NCBI RefSeq assembly: GCF_020379485.1
Contig: NC_063452.1
Location: forward strand, 27,906,770-27,970,769
DNA: 64,000 nucleotides
Reading direction: 5' to 3'
Origin: Brassica napus
Lineage: Eukaryota > Streptophyta > Magnoliopsida > Brassicales > Brassicaceae
Part shown: positions 43,896-53,953 of the stretch, piece by piece
How the letters are laid out: each line of letters opens with the position of its first letter
Numbering within the stretch: the first letter of the stretch is position 1
The notes under the pieces: model-generated
The model's database searches: none
Told to the model about the DNA's origin: nothing
Seen by the model: only the letters and a program-made list of their open reading frames with translations
Position numbers and translations under genes: made by a program

Positions 43896-44974
43896 TTTGC
43901 TGACGACGTTAAAAATATTTTTTTTGTAATTACTACTATTTTTTATTTATTTCTTTTTACCTTTTAATTTAAAAAAAATAATATAATTTGACAATATTTT
44001 GTTTTCTTTTTTAAAAGATACCGAATATGAAATAACACAATCCTATTGGTTGGTGAACCTAGAGGGTGAACCGAAGAATAAATGTAATAGATATCACCCC
44101 GTAGGGTTAGCATTTACTTTTGTTTTATAAATTAATAGTGAACGTTGAAGAGCTTCTCGTTTCTCTCTCGTAAGCGAAAGTCAAAATCCCTAACCATAGT
44201 CGTTGACCTCCGTATTCACAGTCATGTCAGGTTCCCCGGAGCCGCCGCTGGTGCCTCCAATGCCTCCCGACCTCCTCTTTTTGGATCCCTCTCCATCGGT
44301 GATGGTAGTGTCTCCTTCCTCCAAGGTTGCGTCTCCACTTGTGTCTGACGTCGTCATGAAGGAATCTGTCTTTACGCCTCATGCGGAAATCTTCTCTGGT
44401 TCAGAAACTGTACCTGGAAAAACTAGTTCTTTTAAAGAGCCGGTACTTCCCAAGACTGCTCTACCAACTCACTTAAAGAGTGTGGAAGCCACTTTGTCGA
44501 AGATTCTACCTTCGTCTGTTACTTTTGGTACTGTCCCTAAGGTTGTCAACTCATCTGAACATTCTCATGCTTCAGCTGCTCCTACCTTTAGTTGGGCAGA
44601 ACGTTCAAAGGCAGCAGCAAAATTCCCGAAGTCTTCTGTCCCGGTTACTCTGACGAAAGAAGGGATACCAAGGCTTAAGGTGCCTAACGTCGTTTTCGAA
44701 CGAGGTGCCAAGTTTCACTCTGACAATATTGTTGGGATATTCTATGGTAACGCGCCTTCTTATGGTAAAATTTGGGGTGTTTTAAACTACCTTTGGGGAA
44801 AGGACAGAAGGGTTACTATTCACAATCTTACAGCCAATGCTTATCTATTTCATATACCATCTGCATCTTTGAGGCAGAAGGTTCTTCAACATGAGCTTTG
44901 GAGAGTTGGGGACTCACCCTTTTTTGTTGCGGAATGGAAAGCTTCCTTTGCTTTTGACCCTCCCTCGCTAGAGG

Positions 44975-46021
44975 TGTCAACTGGGCGGGCTGACCATGGG
45001 CTAGTCCAGTCCAATTCATTTTGGGCGGGCTATGGACGTGCCCAATTAATAAATGGTCCAACTGGATAAAAGATCCATTGGTACATGGTCCAATTGGGCA
45101 AAGACCAAATGGACAATGGGTGTCCATGGGCTTCTTAAAACATTTTTTATGAGTTTAACAAAAGAAAACATAACTTTACAATTTAATCCAAAACAATAGT
45201 TTTATCGTTAAAATAAAAAATTCACGATTTTGACGGAAAACATAATTTCACAATTTTGACGGAAAAATGTATTTCATTAATCTGGCGGGAAAACGCAATT
45301 TCTCGGTTTTGGCGGGAAAACACAATTTCTCGGTTTTGGCGGGAAAACACAATTTTCGGTTTTGGCGAGAAAACACAATTTCTTGGTTTTAGCGGGAAAA
45401 CATCATTTCTCGGTTTTAGCGGGAAAACGCAATTTCTCGATTTTGGCGGGAAAACGCAATTTCTCGATTTTGGCGGGAAAACGCAATTTCTCGGTTTTGG
45501 CGGGAAAACGCAATTTTTCGGTTTTGGCGGGAAAACACAATTTTCGGTTTTGGCGAGAAAACGCAATTTCTCGGTTTTGGCGGGAAAACACAATTTCTCG
45601 GTTTCTGTGGGAAAACGTAATTTCTCGGTTTTGGCGGAAAAACGCAATTTCTCGATTTTGGCGGGAAAACGCAATTTCTTGGTTTTGGCGGAAAAACACA
45701 ATTTCTCGGTTTCGGTGAGAAAGCGTAATTTCTCGATTTTGGCGGGAAAACGCAATTTTCGGTTTTGGCGGGAAAACACAATTTTTCTGGTTTTGGCGGG
45801 AAAACGTAATTTCAAAATTTTAGAAATAAGATCTAAACTAATAATTAAAAAATAATTATAAATTTTATTGGGTGTCCATGGGCATGCCCATTTGAACATG
45901 GTCTCTATTGGTCTTGGACATTTGTTTGGACCATTGTCTAATATGGACCACCCATTAGTGCCCAAAACTGAAATCGTCCAACTGGTCATGCCCATTTGGA
46001 CCATGGACGGACCATTTGACA
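44975..46021. mobile_element. DNA transposon with long imperfect inverted repeats and an E2F-motif array
   Basis: Ends TGTCAA...TTGACA. About 150 bp at each end are imperfect inverted copies with repeated ATGGTCCAA / CCATGGACA words. The flanking bases (GCTAGAGG and GCTATATC) match only partly, so target duplication is uncertain. The middle is a minisatellite of about 27-bp units. No transposase. It splits LINE ORF1, so it is younger than the LINE. Confidence 0.75.
45290..45830. repeat. 27-bp minisatellite carrying TTTTGGCGGGAAAA
   Basis: About 20 head-to-tail units of roughly CGGGAAAACGCAATTTCTCG plus GTTTTGG. I count about eleven exact TTTTGGCGGGAAAA words and further one-base variants. 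This word fits the E2F-binding consensus. The unit lacks stop codons in most frames and is a multiple of three, so long spurious frames run through it on both strands. Confidence 0.93.
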
Positions 46022-47061
46022 GCTATATCCCTCTGCTTCAGAAAGCTCCTATATGGGTAAAGATCTCAAATGTTCCCTTTGATCTTCTCACAGATGACGG
46101 ATTATCAATTATCTCTGAACCCATTGGAGTAATAGTGGATGCCAAACCTTTCACCTCAGTATCTGAAGCTGACATTAAGGTGGTAGTTGATTTGTTACAA
46201 CCTTTGTTGAAAACTGTTGAAGTTGAACGAGAGGATGGAGGTATTCAGGTTATCTCGGTCACATATCCGTGGCTGCCTCCTCTTTGCCCAGTTTGTAATG
46301 AGCTTGGACATAAAGTCCAGTTGTGTCCAGTAGCTCAGAAAGCCTCTGGAGATAAAGGAAAAGCTCCTATGGACTCAAATAAATCTTCTTTCAAGCAAAA
46401 GAAGCAGACAAGTGCTACTTATATCCCAAAGAAGAAAGGTGGGAAATCTGTTGAGTCAGCAGGTGATGCTGTTTTGAATATAAATTCGAAAATCTCAGTG
46501 GATGAAAATCGGACTCGTTCTTTGGATTTACCCTCGTCCTCTCATACTTACGTGGGTGTATGTAGAGGTGATACTGTTACTACCAACTCTTCTCTGCCTC
46601 TGGTTCCTGCAACTTCTCAACAGGTGGTTTCCGATAAAGCTAATGGTAAAGCTTCTGTATCATCTCAGAATTTGGAGTTAATGGAGGTTGCGAATCAGAA
46701 TGTTGAGAAGACAGTTGTTGAGGAACGTCCCTTCACGACGGTCTCCAACGCTGTTCGTACAAGAGAGCTTGTATCTAGAGCTAAAACCGCTGATTTAGTT
46801 ATCTCAGCTAATCCTTTTGCAGCTTTATCCTCAGACCAAATCTCAAATCCAGATCAGGTATCAAGTGATGAAACTTCTGACGATCAAGAGTGTCTTGTGG
46901 TGTCTAATTTCATTCGTAGTAATGATTTCTATTTGGCATCTCCTTCTTCTTCTTCTGGATCGAAGTATCAAAAGAATAAGAAGAGAAAACTAGCGAAAAG
47001 GTCTCCAGTTTCCGGTGGTCGTCCCCATTCTACGGGGGATACCCACCACCAATAATTATCT

Positions 47062-50000
47062 ATGTTAGATACATTTTTTTGGAATGTGCGAGGCATCAAT
47101 GATATTTCGAAGCATAGTCCCCTTGTTTCGTGGATCAATTTGAGGAAGTTAAGTTTTGGTGCCCTTTTGGAAACGCACATAAGGGAGGCTAATATATCTA
47201 CGGTTTTAGCAAGTTTGGGTTCAGACTGGAGGCTAGTCTCCAACTATCAATATTCAGACCTTGGAAAGATTTGGTTTATTTATAAGGATCCCATAAGGGT
47301 TCAAGTTTTATATTCGGATGTTCAGTCAATCACGCTTCAAATTTTTGATGACACGGGCATATCCTTTTTCTTCACGGCGGTTTATGCATCCAACGAGTTG
47401 GATGACAGAAAGAACTTATGGACTACTTTAAAAGATACGGAAATCTCATTTCGGCTTGATGAGAAGCCTTGGCTAGTATGCGGAGATTTTAATGAAATTA
47501 TTGACCCAAGAGAGTCCTCCAATACATCTCTGATTTCCTCTACAGCTCCTATGAGAGAATTCGCTGCTGCTTTATCTTCTATGAGGCTCTTTGACTTATC
47601 GTATCAGGGACCTCCTTTTACATGGTCTAATCATCGTCCTTCTGATCCCCTAGGCAAGCGTCTAGACAGGTGCTTAATAAATGACCAATGGCATACGGTG
47701 TTCCTATCGAGCCACTGTACCTTTGAACCTCCCGAATTCTCGGATCACACTCCTTGTCATATCCGTCTTCTATCGTCAAAGCCATCTTTTGGGTCCAAGC
47801 CGTTCATGTTTCAGAGCTTCATAGCCAACCTTCCATCCTTTGTGCCCACTATTCAATCTATATGGGAAGGTTTTCTTTCAAGGAAAAATAATCTGTCTAC
47901 CTTGAGTTTCAGGCTTAAGGGTCTCAAGAGACCCATAAAGACTCTAGCAAAGGATAATCTTAGCAACATAGAGAGAAGGGTTTTAGAGGCAAAGGACTCC
48001 TTGATATCCATTCAGTTATCTGCTCTTACAAACCCTTCGGAAATAATCTTTGAGATGGAGAAAAATGCAAAAGATTACTGGGATTTTCTAAGGCTAGCTT
48101 AAGAATGCTTCTTCAGACAGAGATCTCGTATTAAATGGCTCCAATTGGGTGATCTTAATACTGCTTTCTTTCACCGTATTACTTTGTTAGAAATGCGTCT
48201 AATGCTATAAAATATCTCCTCCGTGCTGATGGAAGAAGATCTGAAACGCTAGAGGAGGTTCACAAGATTGCCCTTGAATTTTTCTCAGGAATCCTTTGTA
48301 ATGTTAGGGGCTCTTACTGTCCATATCTTCCGGATATTCTCTGCCGTATTATCAGGGTAGTCTGTTCTAATACTCAGCAGTCTTTGCTTGCTGCCCCGAT
48401 TTCAAGAGATTTAGTCAAAACCACGCTGTTCAAATTATCTCTTAACAGAACGCCAGGCCCAGATGGTTGGACAGCTGAGTTCTTTCGTGCAACTTGGTTA
48501 ATTATTGGAGCAGAGGTTACAGATGCTGTCATGGACTTCTTTGCAAAGCCATTCATTCCCTCTGCGCTAAATGCCACCACTCTGATCCTGATTCCCAAGC
48601 GTCCAGGAGCAGAAAATATTGCTGAGTACAGACCGATCTCGTGTTTAAACACCATTTACAAGTTGGTCACAAAAATCATCTCATCTCGTCTCAAGAAGGT
48701 CCTACCTATTATTATTCTTCCTAACCAGACTGGTTTTGTGGAGAATAGACTTATCTTAGAAAACGTCTTGCTTGCCTCTGAAGTTTTAAATGGATATCAC
48801 AAGAAAGGTCTCTCTCCTAGGATCACATTGAAAGTGGATATATCTAAGGCTTTTGATTCTGTCCGGTGGGATTTCATCTTGGAAGCTCTAAAAGCTTTTC
48901 AATTCCCGGAACTTCTTATTGACTGGGTTCGAGCATGTATATGCTCACCTTCATTCTCTCTTGGCATAAATGGTGTAACATCTGGTTATTTCAAAGGCAA
49001 GACAGGCCTTCGGCAGGGAGATCCTCTTTCTCCTCCTCTCTTTGTTGTGGTGATGAACGTCCTATCCATTATGTTGAATAGAGGAGCAGCAGATGGTATC
49101 TATAATTATCACCCGGGTTGTGGTGATTTGGAACTAACTCATTTGGCTTTTGCTGATGATTTACTCATATTTTTAGATGGGACAGAAAAATCTATTGCAG
49201 GAGTCTTCACAGTGCTATCCCAGTTTGAGAAATTATCTGGGCTTGCAGTACACATCCACAAGACTTCAATGTTTTGCTCAGGGATTTCAGAATATACAGA
49301 AGCAAACATTCTCCGGAGATTTCTACTTAAACCAGAGGCTCTACCTGTCAGGTATTTGGGTTTACCTCTATGTTCTAAAAGACTTTCTGTCAAAGACTGC
49401 GACCCTTTGATCTCTCAGATTAGAAGAAAGTATAATGCTTGGATGAATAGGCATTTGAGCTTGGCAGGTAGACTAACTCTCATTTCTTCGGTTATCCCGG
49501 GAATAATTGGTTTTTGGACCTCTGCATTTTGTATTCCAGGAAAGGTTTTGAAGCTGATTAATAGTCTATCTTCTTCTTTTCTTTGGCATGGTTGTTTGGA
49601 TAATCCTAGAGGGGCTAAAGTTTCGTGGGAAAATGTATGTTGCCCTAAAGTAGAGGGAGGTTTAGGGCTGAGGAATTCGGCCTCTTGGAATATGGTATTT
49701 GGACTCAAGCTTATTTGGTTGCTTCATTTCAGAGCTGGATCTTTATGGGTTGCCTGGGTCAGAATGAAATATCTAAACCGGCATTCATTCTGGTCGTCTC
49801 AGCTCACTGTTCGCAACACTTCTTGGATGGTTCAAAGACTTGTCAAATTGCGCCCTATAGCACAATCTCTGGTTTTCTATGAGATTAATGGAGGAGGTGA
49901 AACTTATTTCTGGTGGGATCCTTAGACTCCTTTCGGTCCTCTGATTAACTACCTGGGAAACACGGGTCCGATGGATCTAGGGATCCCAATTGAGTCACTT

Positions 50001-50607
50001 GTAAGTGACTGTTTAGTAAATGGTAACTGGACTTTGTCTCATCTGCGTTCTGAAAGACAGGTGCAGTTACACATTTATATCTCTACCATAAATCTGAGCC
50101 TGGGGAATGAAAAGATTATCTGGAGAGGTGATGGTCTTCCTAGGGAAAAATTTATTTCAAAGGATTTGGAACTATACAAGGCAGAGGAAACAACCATGTT
50201 CATGGGCGTCTTTGGTGTGGCACCCAGCAACGGTTCCTAAACATGCCATAAACTCTTGGCTCTTCATGCGAAATCGCAATCCCACAATGGACAGACTATT
50301 AGCGTGGGGATTAGATGTCGAAGGGATTTGTTTGCTATGTGGAACTCAACAAGAATCAAGGAATCATTTGTTTTTTGAATGTACCTTCTCGGCGGAGGTT
50401 TGGAGAGCGGCTTTGCTTCGCTTGCGCGTTTATAATGCTCCTACAAGTTGGGAAAGTGTTATTGATTGGCTGTCGGCTTTCTCTGGGGATAGACAACACA
50501 AACTGGTTGTATTGCAGATATGGCAAGGATGTCTGTATGAAATTTGGAAGGAACGGAATGCTCGGTTTCATTTAGGAACTACTGTCCCCCCCTTCCAAAA
50601 TATCTGA
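47062..50607 (+). pseudogene. LINE ORF2: endonuclease, reverse transcriptase, zf-RVT
   Basis: 47062-48102 is the APE-type endonuclease (FFWNVRGIN, LLETHIRE, WLVCGDFNEIID, FTWSNHRPSDPLGKRLDRCL, FSDHTPCHI). A TAA stop near 48100 and a shift near 48190-48380 follow. 48384-49925 is the reverse transcriptase (ILIPKRPGAENIAEYRPISC, KVDISKAFDSVRWDFI, GLRQGDPLSPPLF, catalytic LAFADDLLIF). A TAG ends it after WWDP. 49971-50607 holds the C-terminus with a zf-RVT pattern (CLLCGTQQESRNHLFFEC) after one more shift. The enzyme nicks target DNA and copies element RNA in place. All catalytic motifs remain, so decay is mild. Confidence 0.9.
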
Positions 50608-50884
50608 TGGAGTCATTCGTATTGCAAGGTCCAAGGCTGTTGCTTTAAAGAATTCTGGAAGGAAGTTGGGAACTGATCTCGTCTCTTTCTGGTCTGTGGC
50701 TTAACTCCACTTTTTTTTTTTTTCCTTTGGTAATCTTCTCATTGGAGCTAATTTCGATGTTGCTATCTCCCCCCTTCTCTGTTTTTTCTTAAAAGATGTA
50801 ACCTCTGTTTCTTTTTCTTGTATATCTCCGTACTTTCTGTTATCAATACGAAGGCCTTTTTAAAAAAAAGAAAACGTTGAAGAG

Positions 50885-51233
50885 TATTAGTATTTTTTTA
50901 TGTCCACTATGCACATTATTTTATTATGGAATGCAAATTCATACATCCCCAAACTTTGACAACACATCAAACTTCGTAACGAAAAACAATCACTGGATGG
51001 GTCAAGTTACAAATGTCGGTAGATTAGCAGAAAAAACACACAAAGGGTTTGTAAATATCAAGGTTTGAAACGGCCACCTTAGTTGAAGGCAACCATAAAT
51101 CGTAGTGCGTATGGTTCAAGTAACCATATACAACTGTCTTTTATCTTAAAAGTTAAAACGTAGAACTCCCTACCATTCCCTAAGCCACTGCTTAGGGCAC
51201 ATGGACCAAATTTAAAAAAAATTACATTACAAT
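50885..51233. other. Flank between LINE and MITE
   Basis: No gene or element recognised. Confidence 0.4.
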
Positions 51234-51242
51234 TTTTTATTA

Positions 51243-51711
51243 GGACAAATCTCCAAAATAGCACCTTTCTAAGTTTATATCACAAAAATAGCACTCAAAA
51301 ACTAAAATGACCAAAATAGCATCTTTCTAAGTTTATCCTTTGAAAATTTTAATTTTTTTATTTTTCAAAATTTGAAATCTTATCCCCAAAACCTCATTTC
51401 TCAACTCTAAACCCTAAACCCTAAACTCTAAACCCTAAACCCTAAACCATAAACCCTAAACCCTAAACTTTAAACCCTAAACCCTAAACTCTAAACCCTA
51501 AACCCTAAACCCTAAACCCTAAAATCTAAACCCTAAACCCTAAACTCTAAACCCTAAACCTTAAACCCTAAATCCTAAACCTCACTCTTTAACTCTAAAC
51601 CCTAAGTTTGTGACTTTTGATAAAACATTAAGTGCTATTTTTGTGACTTTTGACCTTGAATGCTAGTTTGGAAACACAAACTTGATTTAGTGCTATTTTT
51701 GTCTTTTTCTC
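51243..51711. mobile_element. MULE-like MITE with 9-bp target duplication
   Basis: Terminal inverted repeats GGACAAATCTCCAAAATAGC and the near-complement of GTGCTATTTTTGTCTTTTTC, flanked by TTTTTATTA at 51234-51242 and 51712-51720. A 9-bp duplication is typical of Mutator-like elements. The interior is mostly a telomere-like array. 469 bp. Confidence 0.85.
51404..51605. repeat. Telomere-like CCCTAAA array inside the MITE
   Basis: About 25 tandem AAACCCT-type units, many exact, others AAACTCT. Single orientation, unlike the inverted pair at 43.6-43.9 kb. Confidence 0.93.
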
Positions 51712-52306
51712 TTTTTATTACTTGTATATATTTTACATTGGGCCGGGCCTGCACCGAGTTAACCCAGTTTGGTTTACTATGTAATGGCTGAGAAATCACT
51801 TCGCTTGGCACAAACCAAATCTTTTCCTTGTCATCACCTGAACAAGTCAAGGAAAAGGGGAATGCTGGAGATGAATGCTCAAACCAGAAACCCCTGTTGT
51901 GATCTTCCTCGGTGGTTTCGCCTCTTTTCCTCTTCACTCTGCTCAGACAAGACTCGTCCTTGTTCTCCTCCGCCAATCTCTTCAAACTCTTTTTCACTCT
52001 GTTGTTGTTGTCGTGGATACAAGAAAACCCTTCAGCAATTCCTCTTGTTGTTGTCAAAGGTGGAAGCTTTATGCTCTGTTTAATAGAACATCCACTTGTT
52101 GCCAAAGGTGGAAGCTTTAGCGCTCTGTTTAATCGAACATCCACTGGTCTTGCGCTCAATCGGTTTGTTGTTGTTGTTGTCGAGTGAGATGCTTCTTCCA
52201 AGTGAAGGTGTTTCCTTGCGGGAGAAGCTACTGCTGCTGCGGGGTAAGTCCAATCTCTGTGTTTCATGGGAAAATGTACTGATGAACTTGAACAACCTGC
52301 CAACAT
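51635..52306 (-). CDS. Uncharacterised 223-residue open frame (doubtful gene)
   Basis: An unbroken minus-strand frame with charged, plausible protein composition in its middle (KSLKRLAEENKDESCLSRVK, then RGFWFEHSSPAFPFSLTC). I recognise no domain. Its last part runs into the MITE at 51711, and its N-terminal part contains a 48-bp tandem duplication (52055-52150). It may be a fragment of a real gene overrun by repeats or a chance frame. Confidence 0.3.
   Translation of the reverse strand: MLAGCSSSSVHFPMKHRDWTYPAAAVASPARKHLHLEEASHSTTTTTNRLSARPVDVRLNRALKLPPLATSGCSIKQSIKLPPLTTTRGIAEGFSCIHDNNNRVKKSLKRLAEENKDESCLSRVKRKRGETTEEDHNRGFWFEHSSPAFPFSLTCSGDDKEKIWFVPSEVISQPLHSKPNWVNSVQARPNVKYIQVIKREKDKNSTKSSLCFQTSIQGQKSQK
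52055..52150. repeat. 48-bp tandem duplication
   Basis: CAAAGGTGGAAGCTTTA recurs at 52055 and 52103, continuing to GAACATCCACT in both, with a few differences. Confidence 0.9.
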
Positions 52307-52319
52307 CGTCTACAATAAT

Positions 52320-53820
52320 CTACCCAACCCAAAATGCTTGAATCTTAAAAACAATGTGAGAGATGGTGTTAAGTGTATGTGTGTGTGTTTGCACAAACAA
52401 CGGTTGATTAAAAAAAATGGAATCCGATGGAAAACAAATAAAAATCAAAAATCAAATGGGTGTTTCTCTGTGTTAAAAAAAAAAATCAAAATGAGTCATA
52501 TCTGTTTTCAAAAAAAAAAAAAGAGTCATATATGTATGAAAAGAATGAACTTTTGTGAAATCAAAACAAAAAGAAAGAATTTTTGAGAAATAAAAGTGAA
52601 AAAGAATTGACTTTTTGTTACTTAATATGCAGATTAGAGAAATAGGAAAAAAATGAAATGAATTCCCTTCCAAAGAATGAACAAAAAAATACCTATATTC
52701 AAATAAAGAATGAAAGAATAGAACTAATCTAACAAACTTTTATCAAATCAATCTATCATTAAAAACAATCATCGGATTCCTTTCACAAAACAAAAATCTA
52801 AAAATGTAGATGATAATGACGACCAACGAATTCACATCATCATGAACAGAGGATGCTATTTGTTTGAACCGAGTTCGGTCGGAAACTAGTGAAGAAGACA
52901 AGAACTCGTCGGTGGGTTGAAACAAAGACGTTTTATTAAAACGATGGGCGTTCAGCCGGTTTACAAGTAAGGAAATATGCGGTGAGAAAGCAAGTCGGCG
53001 AAAGCGAGTTCGTCGGGAAATACAAGTCGGCAAGAAAGAGAAATGAAACCCTAGTTCCAGCCGCTGGACGTGTGTGTGGTTGATTTTTTGGATCCCTTCT
53101 TTGGTGCCTTTCGCTTCCTTTATATAGTCGACTCAGTCTTCTTGACCTAATTGGCCTTATCCCCTTGGGCTTTGGCCCGTCGGACCTTTCGAATAGTTCG
53201 CTTCGTCAAGCCGCTAAAAGGACTGCTTTTGGTCGATCACTCGAGCCGGCTAAAAGCAGTCAGGAGCCGAACTAATGTTCTGTCGCCGGACAATCCTAAT
53301 TTATAGCGGGCCGGGCCTGTTAACTGATGGGCCTTGTGGGAGGATGTAATCCAGTCCCTACAGTAAGTCTCCCCAGGTCGCTAGTGAATGGCGCAGCCAA
53401 ACTTAGTGAATTAGAGAGACAAGTTCAGAAGTTAGATGATTCGGTCGCCAGAATCGATGTGTCGTCACGAGGTTGGTGACTCAACCCGGAGAACGAAGGA
53501 ATTTCTTGGTCGACGCACTTTGTCGAGTTGATGCTTCCATTTGGTCTCTTTTATTCACGCCCGGTTGGTTCATTGCTCCAACTCTTGTTCGTTCCGGTCA
53601 GTCACTGATTGTTTACCATGCGCTTTAAATAGATCGACCCTTTCCTGCCGTTATATGCTACTGTGCGAACCAACTTCTTGGCCTGGTTCGGTTTAGTACT
53701 ATTCTGGGATACCGGTTTTCGCTGAGAAAATGAACCGTCGCGACGAAAGTGTAATGGGCGGCTCGTTTGGAGGTCCATTTAGGTCTAATCATGGCGTCTC
53801 GAGAAACGCACCTCCTTCTT
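52320..53820. other. Non-coding stretch; possible LTR-like leader of the next element
   Basis: 52320-52850 is A-rich and uninformative. 52860-53820 is more GC-rich with gypsy-like words (AGTCGGC, CCGGTT), a TATATAG-type box near 53122, and probably belongs to the element whose gene starts at 53954. I could not define LTR ends. Confidence 0.4.
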
Positions 53821-53828
53821 TATAAATA
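53821..53828 (+). promoter_or_regulatory. TATA box upstream of the Transposase_28-type gene
   Basis: TATAAATA, 126 bp upstream of the ATG at 53954, followed by a CT-rich leader. Confidence 0.7.
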
Positions 53829-53953
53829 GGTGGCGTCTCTCCCTTCTCTCCATTCTTTTCTGCAGTCCCAAGTACTTTCTCTCTCCATCTCTCTACTTAT
53901 CTCTCTAGATTTTCGTCTTAGGATAGGAGATTTTTAGTCTCTCGAATAGCATT

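Larger units (their letters stand above)
42650..44090. mobile_element. Foldback (long inverted repeat) element
   Basis: The two halves are inverted copies. The left begins GGGTTCACC at 42657, is interrupted by the hAT-like element, and resumes CTCTAGG...ACCAGCCAATAGGATT near 43400-43440. The right ends AATCCTATTGGTTGGTGAAC...GGGTGAACC at about 44039-44072. The centre is two opposed telomere-like arrays. Without the insertion it would be about 690 bp. Exact ends and target duplication are unclear. Confidence 0.75.
44224..47055 (+). pseudogene. LINE ORF1 (RNA-binding, DUF4283 and zinc knuckle), interrupted
   Basis: The first part (44224-44974) starts MSGSPEPPLVPPMPPDLLFL and holds a DUF4283-type region (VWERG-like start GAKFHSDNIVGIFYGNAP, then AYLFHIPSASLRQKVLQHEL). 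The second part (46022-47055) resumes with LLQKAPIWVKISNVPFDLLT and a CCHC knuckle CPVCNELGHKVQLC, then a long Ser/Lys-rich tail. LINE ORF1 products bind element RNA. The parts are separated by the E2F-array transposon. I prefer the ATG at 44224 because the frame upstream of it lacks another ATG. Confidence 0.88.
44153..50872 (+). mobile_element. Full-length L1-type LINE retrotransposon
   Basis: Flanked by a 12-bp target duplication AACGTTGAAGAG (44141-44152, 50873-50884), with a short A-rich tail before the right copy. ORF1 has DUF4283-type and CCHC parts. ORF2 has an APE endonuclease, a reverse transcriptase and a zf-RVT C-terminus. A DNA transposon (44975-46021) is inserted in ORF1. Several stops and frameshifts in ORF2 make it inactive. 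Confidence 0.93.

Noticed and set aside
39510..45830. Functional link between the DEL-like remnant and the E2F-site array
   Set aside because: The DEL copy is broken and the array arrived by transposition; proximity looks coincidental.
45222..46004. Long repeat-protein frames on both strands
   Set aside because: They arise from a 27-bp minisatellite without stops; all frames are open for the same reason and none has a proper start context.
52743..53033. 96-codon minus frame
   Set aside because: Lies in LTR-like or leader sequence, has no domain, and ends in low-complexity hydrophobic residues.
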